Part shown: one piece after another, positions 57,631-64,000 of the stretch
Layout of the letters: each line of letters starts with the position of its first letter
Position numbering within the stretch: the first letter of the stretch is position 1
NCBI RefSeq assembly: GCF_029395455.1
Contig: NZ_CP113916.1
Coordinates: 682,001 to 746,000, forward strand
Reading direction: 5' to 3'
From: Lactobacillus sp. ESL0785
GTDB taxonomy: Bacteria > Bacillota > Bacilli > Lactobacillales > Lactobacillaceae
DNA length: 64,000 nt
Translations under genes and position numbers: made by a program
Notes under the pieces: model-generated
Database searches by the model: none
What the model saw: only the letters and a program-made list of their open reading frames with translations
Told to the model about the DNA's origin: nothing

Positions 57631-58097
57631 TAACGACCTCCATGAAAAAGCCGCTGCCAAAAACTCGTCTTTTTTGTTTGGGCTTGTCCGAGGGCAATTT
57701 TAGGCATTTCGGGTGGGTAGACTTGGCCAATTTCAACGCGGTTTTTGTTAATTGCAGTTTTGGCAACTACCAAGATAGCCGTATCTTCGGCACCAAGTCT
57801 GGCAGTTTCGTTGTTAACAAGGGTAAAGGGAATATCATATTGACTGCATTTAGTTTCAACTTGATTTAAAAAATCATCGTCAAGATTGCCATTGATTAAA
57901 ATCGCGTAACCGCGGTAATCAGCAAAATGCTCTAAAAAAGTACTAGTTAATTTGGGCTGCTTAATTTCTGTATTATTCATTCTCACTAAAACACGTTCGC
58001 GTAGTGATCCTAAGAAGCGTCGCCGTTCATCTGGTTTAGTTTGCGGTGTAATACCTTTAGCTGCATTTTCAACTCGTGTATTTAGGTCTTCAGTCAT
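57630..58097 (-). CDS. YueI family protein (DUF1694)
   Basis: This 155-residue protein contains RRRFLGSLRERVLVRM near residue 25 and a Rossmann-like core with YAILINGNLDDDFL, matching DUF1694/YueI of bacilli. Function unknown. It overlaps rarA by 1 bp and is co-directional. Confidence 0.85.
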   Translation of the reverse strand: MTEDLNTRVENAAKGITPQTKPDERRRFLGSLRERVLVRMNNTEIKQPKLTSTFLEHFADYRGYAILINGNLDDDFLNQVETKCSQYDIPFTLVNNETARLGAEDTAILVVAKTAINKNRVEIGQVYPPEMPKIALGQAQTKKTSFWQRLFHGGR

Positions 58098-58121
58098 GCT
58101 TATTTTCCTTTCTAAGGTAAC

Positions 58122-58149
58122 AAAAACCCCTCTCCAAAGTGGAAAGGGG
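58122..58149 (-). terminator. Terminator of rpsD
   Basis: On the minus strand CCCCTTTCCA/TGGAGAGGGG is followed by TTTTTG. Confidence 0.9.
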
Positions 58150-58165
58150 CATGCGAATATAGAAA

Positions 58166-58777
58166 TTAAAGTAACTTGTTGTAGTATTCAACAACGAGGG
58201 CTTCGTTAATTTCTGGTTCCATTTCATCACGTTCTGGAAGACGTACAAGAGTACCTTCCATCTTGTTGTCATCAAATGAAACAAATGATGGACGAGTTAC
58301 GACTGCTTCAAGAGCATCCTTAACTTGTTGTAAGTTCTTTGACTTTTCCTTCAAGCCAATAGTTTGACCAACTTGAACTTCATATGAAGGAATGTCAACA
58401 CGTTTACCATCAACAGTGATGTGACCGTGGTTAACTAATTGTCTAGCTTGTTGTCTAGTAGTAGCTAAGCCTAAACGGAAAACAACGCTGTCCAAACGAC
58501 GCTCTAATAAGATCATGAAGTTAGTACCGTGTTCGCCTTCACGAATTTTACCAGCTTGAATGAACAAAGTTCTAAATTGACGTTCGTTTAAACCATACAT
58601 CCAACGTAACTTTTGCTTTTCGTGCAATTGTTCGCCGTATTCTGATAAACGACCACGTGAGTTAGGACCGTGTTGACCAGGAGCATAGTTACGACGACTA
58701 ATTTCCTTGCCAGTACCTGAAAGTGAGATACCTAATCTTCTTGAACGTTTCCAACTTGGACCTGTATATCTTGACAT
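58166..58777 (-). CDS. rpsD: 30S ribosomal protein S4
   Basis: This 203-residue protein starts [20 protein letters not shown] and has the S4 RNA-binding domain ([20 protein letters not shown] then [10 protein letters not shown]). It initiates 30S assembly. ATG 58777 with GGAGGA is the proper start; the frame extends 21 codons upstream without ribosomal features. It has no N-terminal zinc Cys cluster. Confidence 0.97.
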   Translation of the reverse strand: MSRYTGPSWKRSRRLGISLSGTGKEISRRNYAPGQHGPNSRGRLSEYGEQLHEKQKLRWMYGLNERQFRTLFIQAGKIREGEHGTNFMILLERRLDSVVFRLGLATTRQQARQLVNHGHITVDGKRVDIPSYEVQVGQTIGLKEKSKNLQQVKDALEAVVTRPSFVSFDDNKMEGTLVRLPERDEMEPEINEALVVEYYNKLL

Positions 58778-58950
58778 AAAATCCTCCAATAAAATCTGAT
58801 AACAGTTTCTGGAGTAAAATATTACACATAAGTTCAACATTCGTGCATCTTAATTTTCATTTTCGCCTGTTGCAGCGTCGGTTACTCGTTCACTAAAACG
58901 TATTAAGATGTTGACGTTCTTGTCACTTATAGCTGCAAATATTTTACACG
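58778..58950 (-). promoter_or_regulatory. Structured rpsD leader, probable S4 autoregulatory element
   Basis: The leader is about 170 nt long. TCAACATCTTAAT near its 5' end can pair with ATTAAGATG and, past a short bulge, with TTGA (58832-58918), enclosing smaller hairpins. In Firmicutes S4 represses its own mRNA through a structured 5' leader, which fits, but I could not verify it against a model. Confidence 0.55.
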
Positions 58951-58956
58951 AAGTTA

Positions 58957-58985
58957 ATTATAGAGGTCATAGAATAGTAAAGCAA
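58957..58985 (-). promoter_or_regulatory. rpsD promoter
   Basis: On the minus strand TTGCTT (58985-58980), a 17-bp spacer and TATAAT (58962-58957). Confidence 0.85.
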
Positions 58986-59098
58986 GTAAAAAAGGGTAAA
59001 TCGACTAGATAATTGACTAAAAATAAATGGATAAAATTGTACTTTTTTCAATAAAATCTCACACTTCTTTAAAAGGTTTCCACATAACTCCATAAATT

Positions 59099-59107
59099 TG
59101 CTATAAT
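59099..59107 (+). promoter_or_regulatory. ezrA promoter, extended -10
   Basis: TGCTATAAT lies 27 bp before the start of ezrA, preceded by TTTCCA as a weak -35. Confidence 0.7.
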
Positions 59108-59133
59108 TAGAAGTAGTTTTTGGAGGAATTTTT

Positions 59134-60852
59134 ATGTCATCAACTCAATCTCTAATTGTGGTAATTGCAATTTTAGTCATCATTATTATTATCGCATTTA
59201 TGCTCATTATTAATCGGCGCCAGTTACACGAAGTTATTGAGCTTGATGAATTAATTACTAAAATTGAAAAAATGCACTTGGAACAAGATATTGATCGGCT
59301 TGACCGTATGGATCTTGCTGGAGAAAGTTTGACTACATTAACTACTTGGCGTAAATGTTATCAAGAGGCCACTTCGAAGAAGATACCACAGGCACAAAAC
59401 TTGCTTGAGCAAGCAGCGGACCAAAATATCCATTATCATTTGTATAAAGCTCATAAAAACATCAAGCAGGCACAAGAGATTATGAAGCCAACTTATGATG
59501 ATGCGAAGAATACCAAAGAAGTTTTTACTGAATTACTTGAATCTAACCGGGAAAACAAGATTCAATACGATGCTTTAATTAAAACTTATCATGAATTACG
59601 CAAGGGCGTTTTAGCGGATTCATTTGATTATGGTGTGGCTATTGATCAAGTTGAAAATGAGTTGTCAACGCTAGAAGGTGATTTTACCGAAGCGAAGAAC
59701 TTGTCTGCTCAGGGTGATCAAGTTGAGGCCAAGCGGGTTTTGTCAACAATTAAGGCAACTTTAGCTTCAATGCAAGAGGAATTACCACAATTGAAGCAGT
59801 GTCGCCATGAATTAGATACAGTATTTCAAGAGCAATTAAGTGAATTATCTGATTCATATAAGAAGATGGTTGCGGAAAAGTACTACATTACGCAAGTTGA
59901 TGTTTTGGCAAAGATCAAAGATATCCGAGAACAAGTTACCCAAGCAGATCAATTGCTGGGAGATTTAAAGATTGCGGAATTAACCAAAAAGACAAAAGAA
60001 ATCAAGCAAGAAATCTCCGATTTATATGATGTTTTAGCTTTGGAATATAAGGCTAGACCATTTGTTGAACAAAATCAGGCTAAAATTCAGAAGTTACTTA
60101 CTCGCGAGCAAGATGAATCAAAGGACTTGGTAAAAAAATTACGTCATATTGATGAAAGTTATGAATTGACTCATGGTGAGTTGGCTCAAAGTCGGCAGCT
60201 TGAACAGGAAGTTAAAGATATGAGTCGGCAATACACAGTTGACACACAGAATGTGGCTGATGGCAAGGGTGTTTATTCAGAAATTAAGACTTCTTGGCTG
60301 GCGATGCTAGAACGGCTGCGGGAAATTAGCTCTGAACAAAAGCAAATGTCGCAAGATGTTGATGGCTTATATGATTCAGAAAATGTTGCTAATGATTCAA
60401 TTAATCGCTTTAAGCAGGAAGTATCATTGGTTTATCGCCGGTTAGAACGGAAAAAGTTACCAGGTAATCCTGATACTTTTGTTCAAATGTATACGTTAGT
60501 AGTTAACGAAATTGGCCATGTTGCGAAAGAATTGAGTCAAGTTAGAATTAATATGGAAAAAATCTCTAACGAATTAATTCAGATATCTGATGATGTTGAA
60601 CGCTTGAAGCGTGAAGCCGATGATATTATTAGTTCTGCGGATTTAGTTGAGTTGACACTGCAGTATTCTAATAAGTATTCCGATAATGAGGCAATTCAGC
60701 GTGCCCAAAAGCAAACACTGAAACTATATGAAGAACAATATAACTATAAGGATGCTTTAGATACAATTGCAACAGCAATTGAAAAGGCAGAACCTGGGTC
60801 ATATCAGCGTTTGGAGAATTTATATTATACGGAAAAGAAGGATCAGGATTAA
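59134..60852 (+). CDS. ezrA: Septation ring formation regulator EzrA
   Basis: This 572-residue protein has one N-terminal membrane helix (about residues 6-28, very Ile-rich) and then almost continuous coiled coil made of spectrin-like repeats. Length equals EzrA of bacilli. It interacts with FtsZ and prevents aberrant Z rings. TGGAGGA precedes the ATG. Confidence 0.93.
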   Translation: MSSTQSLIVVIAILVIIIIIAFMLIINRRQLHEVIELDELITKIEKMHLEQDIDRLDRMDLAGESLTTLTTWRKCYQEATSKKIPQAQNLLEQAADQNIHYHLYKAHKNIKQAQEIMKPTYDDAKNTKEVFTELLESNRENKIQYDALIKTYHELRKGVLADSFDYGVAIDQVENELSTLEGDFTEAKNLSAQGDQVEAKRVLSTIKATLASMQEELPQLKQCRHELDTVFQEQLSELSDSYKKMVAEKYYITQVDVLAKIKDIREQVTQADQLLGDLKIAELTKKTKEIKQEISDLYDVLALEYKARPFVEQNQAKIQKLLTREQDESKDLVKKLRHIDESYELTHGELAQSRQLEQEVKDMSRQYTVDTQNVADGKGVYSEIKTSWLAMLERLREISSEQKQMSQDVDGLYDSENVANDSINRFKQEVSLVYRRLERKKLPGNPDTFVQMYTLVVNEIGHVAKELSQVRINMEKISNELIQISDDVERLKREADDIISSADLVELTLQYSNKYSDNEAIQRAQKQTLKLYEEQYNYKDALDTIATAIEKAEPGSYQRLENLYYTEKKDQD

Positions 60853-60950
60853 AGTGATGACTGCTGAATTAGCTAAGCAGTTAATTACAAGTTATAAGAA
60901 TTAATTTTAAGCAAATCACTTTTTCTAAAAATAAATATTAATTGAAGCAA

Positions 60951-61004
60951 AAGCCTATTTAAGTTACAATTTATAAGTTGATGGTAGCCTAAATAGGCTT
61001 TTTT
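60951..61004 (+). terminator. Terminator between ezrA and the cysteine desulfurase gene
   Basis: AAGCCTATTTA / TAAATAGGCTT with a 28-base loop and T run. The desulfurase ATG/GTG follows within 20 bp, so it could alternatively be a leader hairpin. Confidence 0.65.
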
Positions 61005-61020
61005 GAAGGGAGTAAGATTT

Positions 61021-62184
61021 GTGATTTATTTTGATAATAGTGCAACGACTAAGATTGATCCTGCAGTGTTAGCTACTTATAATCAAGTTGCGCAAAATAT
61101 TTGGGGTAATCCATCTAGTTTACATAAAATGGGCGATCGTGCCTTTCAATTGCTGGAGAGTTCACGCAAACAAATTGCAAATCTGTTAGGTACGAAGCAA
61201 GATGAAATTTTCTTTACTTCTGGTGGAACTGAATCCAATAATACCGCAATTAAAGGGACAGCGATTCAGAAGCGTGAATTTGGTAAGCATATTATTACTT
61301 CGAGTGTTGAACATGCTTCAGTTGCTAATGCCTTTAATGCTTTAGAAAACTTAGGTTACCGTGTGACGCGTCTGCCTGTTGATAAAGAAGGCCGAGTCAA
61401 TGTTAATGATTTGCGCAATGCTCTTGATACAGATACAACCTTAGTTTCAATTATGGGTGTTAATAATGAAATTGGAACAATTCAGCCAATTGAAGAAATT
61501 AGTGATTTGTTGACTAATTATCCGACAATTCAATTCCATGTTGACAATGTGCAGGCACTGGGCAAAAACATTTGGCCACGAGTCTTTACGCCGCGGGTTG
61601 ATTTGTCTAGTTTGTCGGCGCATAAATTTCACGCTCCCCGTGGAATTGGTATCCTTTACAAAAAAGAAGGTAAAATGCTGTCACCGTTACATGATGGTGG
61701 TGGGCAAGAAAAAGGCTTGCGTTCAGGGACAGAAAATTTACCGGCAATTGCAGCAATGGCGAAAGCTGTACGATTATTGTTAACTGATGAAGCTGAAAAG
61801 GCAAACCGGGAAGCCGCAATTAAGCGTGAAATCGTTGCTTATTTGCAAGATAAGCCGGGAATTAAAATTTTCTCTCCAGTAAGTACTGGTTTTACACCGC
61901 ATATTTTATGCTTTGCTTTAGAAGGAATTCGCGGTGAAACCTTAGTTCATACACTGGAAGAACACGATATTTATACTTCAACGACCTCTGCTTGTGCTTC
62001 AACTAAGACTGATGAGGCAAGCACGCTAGTTTCAATGCATGTTGCTGATCAGATTGCAATGAGTGCCATTCGTTTAAGTTTTGATGAAACTAATACACTT
62101 GCAGAAGCTGATGAGTTTATCACTGTTTTTGATCAAATTTACCGCCATTTTGCTAAAATTAATCATTTAGGAGAAAATAATTAA
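61021..62184 (+). CDS. Cysteine desulfurase (NifS/IscS-like)
   Basis: This 387-residue PLP enzyme begins [10 protein letters not shown], has the PLP Lys in [11 protein letters not shown] near residue 200 and the catalytic Cys in [14 protein letters not shown] near 325. It donates persulfide sulfur; coupling to thiI (1-base overlap TAATG) suggests s4U8 tRNA thiolation, as for NifZ-ThiI in B. subtilis. GTG 61021, after GGGAG, is taken as start. Confidence 0.93.
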   Translation: MIYFDNSATTKIDPAVLATYNQVAQNIWGNPSSLHKMGDRAFQLLESSRKQIANLLGTKQDEIFFTSGGTESNNTAIKGTAIQKREFGKHIITSSVEHASVANAFNALENLGYRVTRLPVDKEGRVNVNDLRNALDTDTTLVSIMGVNNEIGTIQPIEEISDLLTNYPTIQFHVDNVQALGKNIWPRVFTPRVDLSSLSAHKFHAPRGIGILYKKEGKMLSPLHDGGGQEKGLRSGTENLPAIAAMAKAVRLLLTDEAEKANREAAIKREIVAYLQDKPGIKIFSPVSTGFTPHILCFALEGIRGETLVHTLEEHDIYTSTTSACASTKTDEASTLVSMHVADQIAMSAIRLSFDETNTLAEADEFITVFDQIYRHFAKINHLGENN

Positions 62185-63401
62185 TGAAATATACTGAAAT
62201 AATGGTTCGCTATGGTGAGCTTTCAACTAAAGGTAAGAATAGGAAGGATTTTATTGGCAAGCTTGCTGGCAATGTGACCAAAGTTTTGCGTGACTTTCCG
62301 CAAATTGAAATCCATCCACGTCATGATCGATTGCACATCGTCTTAAATGGCGCATCCTTTAATGAAATTGACCAAAAGTTGAAGAAAGTTTTTGGTATTC
62401 AAACTTACTCACCAACAATTAAAGTGGAAAAAACGCTACAGGCGATTGAAGAAACTTCGTTAGCTTTAATGAAGGAAACTTTCAAAAAAGGTATGACTTT
62501 CAAGGTTAATACTAAACGCAGTGATCATCATTTTACTTACGATACTAATGAATTAAATTCATTAGTTGGCGATTATCTGTTTGAAAATATGTCTGACTTA
62601 AAGGTAGAAATGAAGCATCCAGATCTAGTGCTGCGAATTGAAGTGCGTCAAGATGCAATTTATATTTCTAACCAATTATTGCATGGTGCTGGCGGGATGC
62701 CTGTTGGTACTGGTGGTCGTGCTGTAATGATGCTGTCTGGTGGTATTGACTCGCCCGTTGCATCTTACTTAGCTTTAAAGCGTGGCGTTGACATTGAGAT
62801 GGTGCATTTCTTTAGTCCACCTTATACAACTGAAAAAGCATTGAATAAAGCCAAAGAATTAACTGGTATCTTAGCTAATTATGCTGGTCGAATTAATTTT
62901 ATTGCCGTTCCCTTTGCGGAAATTCAGGAAACAATTAAGGAAAAAGTACCGGAAGGCTACTTGATGACGGTTCAGCGGCGGTTTATGTTGCGGTTAGCCG
63001 ATGAAATTCGTAACAAAAGAAATGAATTAGCAATTTTTAACGGTGAATCAGTTGGTCAAGTTGCTTCGCAAACTTTAGAATCAATGATGGCGATTAATGA
63101 TGTGACAACAACGCCAGTTGTCCGGCCAGTTGCAACGATGGACAAGACAGAAATTATTCGCTTAGCTGAAGAAATTGGTACTTTTGATTTATCCATTAAG
63201 CCCTTTGAAGATTGTTGTACAATTTTTGCACCGCCACGCCCTAAGACAAAACCAAAGGTTGATAAGGCACGTGAATATGAGGCACGACTTGATGTTGCTG
63301 GCTTAATTGAACGAGCACTTGCAGGCATTAAAGTTACCGCAATTTATCCAAATGACAAGTTTTTGGCGGATAAAGCCGAAGAAGATGCTGCATTATTGTA
63401 A
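62184..63401 (+). CDS. thiI: tRNA 4-thiouridine synthase ThiI
   Basis: This 405-residue protein has a ferredoxin-like and THUMP N-terminal half and a PP-loop ATPase [15 protein letters not shown] near residue 183, with a conserved Cys pair region FEDCCTIF near 345. No rhodanese domain follows, as in the short Gram-positive form. It makes s4U8 in tRNA with the upstream desulfurase. Confidence 0.95.
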   Translation: MKYTEIMVRYGELSTKGKNRKDFIGKLAGNVTKVLRDFPQIEIHPRHDRLHIVLNGASFNEIDQKLKKVFGIQTYSPTIKVEKTLQAIEETSLALMKETFKKGMTFKVNTKRSDHHFTYDTNELNSLVGDYLFENMSDLKVEMKHPDLVLRIEVRQDAIYISNQLLHGAGGMPVGTGGRAVMMLSGGIDSPVASYLALKRGVDIEMVHFFSPPYTTEKALNKAKELTGILANYAGRINFIAVPFAEIQETIKEKVPEGYLMTVQRRFMLRLADEIRNKRNELAIFNGESVGQVASQTLESMMAINDVTTTPVVRPVATMDKTEIIRLAEEIGTFDLSIKPFEDCCTIFAPPRPKTKPKVDKAREYEARLDVAGLIERALAGIKVTAIYPNDKFLADKAEEDAALL

Positions 63402-63406
63402 AAAAG

Positions 63407-63656
63407 TGCTATAATAACTAGCAAAGTAATGACTAAGAGGTATTAACTTTACAAACAGAGAAAGGCCACAAATGGTGTAAGGCTGAAAGTTAATTGGTAG
63501 CTTAGTTTTAACTGATTGGCTGAACTAAGAGTAAGTTAATCCGGCAGTTTTCGCCGTTATCACTAAGTAAGAGAGGCAGCTATTTGACTGCTTAACTTAG
63601 GTGGTACCGCGGTTAGTAAATCGTCCTAGACAATAGAAGTCTAGGACGATTTTTTA
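63407..63656 (+). promoter_or_regulatory. Val T-box riboswitch of valS with promoter and terminator
   Basis: TGCTATAAT (63407-63415) starts the leader. Stem I pairs TTAACTTT with AAAGTTAA and CTAAG with CTTAG; the specifier loop TTGGTAG between them holds GTA (63497-63499), a Val codon. The T-box AGGTGGTACCGCGG is at 63599-63612, followed by a strong terminator stem ATCGTCCTAGA/TCTAGGACGAT and T run. Uncharged tRNA-Val should allow readthrough into valS. Confidence 0.93.
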
Positions 63657-63678
63657 TTATATGAAAGAAGGAAATTAT

Positions 63679-64000
63679 ATGACAGATTTGGCACCAAAAT
63701 ATGATCATCAAGAGGTTGAAAATGGCAGATACCAAACTTGGCTTGATGAGGATTTGTTTAAGCCGTCAGGTGATAAGAAGGCCCACCCATATTCAATTGT
63801 TATTCCGCCGCCTAATGTTACCGGTAAATTACACTTGGGTCATGCTTGGGATACAGCAATTCAAGATACATTAATTCGTTTTAAGCGGATGCAAGGCTAT
63901 GATACTTTGTATTTACCGGGAATGGATCATGCTGGCATTGCAACCCAGGCTAAGGTAGAAGCTAAATTGCGCAAGCAAGGCAAAGATCGTCACGAAATGG
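63679..64000 (+). CDS. valS: Valyl-tRNA synthetase (N-terminal part; cut by window end)
   Basis: The first 107 residues are visible. They carry [15 protein letters not shown] (the HIGH motif) and [13 protein letters not shown], both diagnostic of ValRS. GAAAGAAGG precedes the ATG. The gene is governed by the Val T-box upstream and runs beyond 64000. Confidence 0.96.
   Translation, partial: MTDLAPKYDHQEVENGRYQTWLDEDLFKPSGDKKAHPYSIVIPPPNVTGKLHLGHAWDTAIQDTLIRFKRMQGYDTLYLPGMDHAGIATQAKVEAKLRKQGKDRHEM

Overview
The window is a low-GC Gram-positive chromosome segment. Gene content points to Lactobacillus sensu stricto (the L. delbrueckii / L. acidophilus / honey-bee Firm-5 group): tdk-prfA-prmC-tsaC-upp leads directly into an eight-gene F-type ATP synthase operon and then mbl-yidD-rodA; a comG operon runs into ytxK-ackA-ssrA; and 6S RNA lies between usp and rarA. 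I cannot name the species from sequence alone.

Layout. 0-4.3 kb: an NAD(P)-binding protein, a riboswitch-controlled yjdF gene, an orphan antitoxin-like gene, and a two-gene copper-efflux operon whose promoter carries two CopY operators. 4.3-13.4 kb: mostly minus strand. It holds an ABC-2 exporter operon ending in an acetyltransferase with no canonical start codon, a large FtsX-type ABC exporter, a HAD phosphatase and an amino-acid permease. 13.6-20.8 kb: yebC, the comG pseudopilus operon (including a 53-codon comGG-like gene), ytxK, ackA and tmRNA. 20.8-25.4 kb: an AT-rich accessory island directly behind ssrA. It has a duplicated zinc-ribbon/SHOCT protein, a duplicated-domain membrane-anchored protein, a decayed phage-type repressor, two related putative small RNAs and a 28-residue amphipathic peptide gene. 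25.4-36.9 kb: manA, an SdpI-family/two-component operon, an SPFH protein, an LTA-synthase-like protein, a VanZ-like protein, pgi, an ECF S component and an MFS exporter. 36.9-39.6 kb: a beta-lactamase-fold hydrolase, tRNA-Glu and tRNA-Gln, then about 0.75 kb of gene-free debris ending in a truncated aldo/keto reductase. 39.6-55.1 kb: murT and the housekeeping block from tdk to rodA. 55.1-64 kb: usp, 6S RNA, rarA, yueI-like, rpsD with a structured leader, ezrA, a cysteine desulfurase with thiI, and valS behind a Val T-box (cut by the window end).

How it works together. Core functions are acetate-kinase fermentation and proton pumping, glycolysis (pgi, manA), cell-wall and shape control (MurT, LTA synthase, Mbl, RodA, EzrA), translation (RF1, PrmC, S4, TsaC, ThiI, valS) and DNA uptake (ComG).

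The most unusual material is the ssrA-adjacent island. The two small RNAs at 21.0 and 22.8 kb share promoter, hairpin order and core motifs, with a compensatory base-pair change in the long stem. The peptide at 25.05 kb resembles phenol-soluble modulins or small type I toxins in size and pattern and has a perfect dyad at its promoter. All assignments are by reading; no database search was possible.
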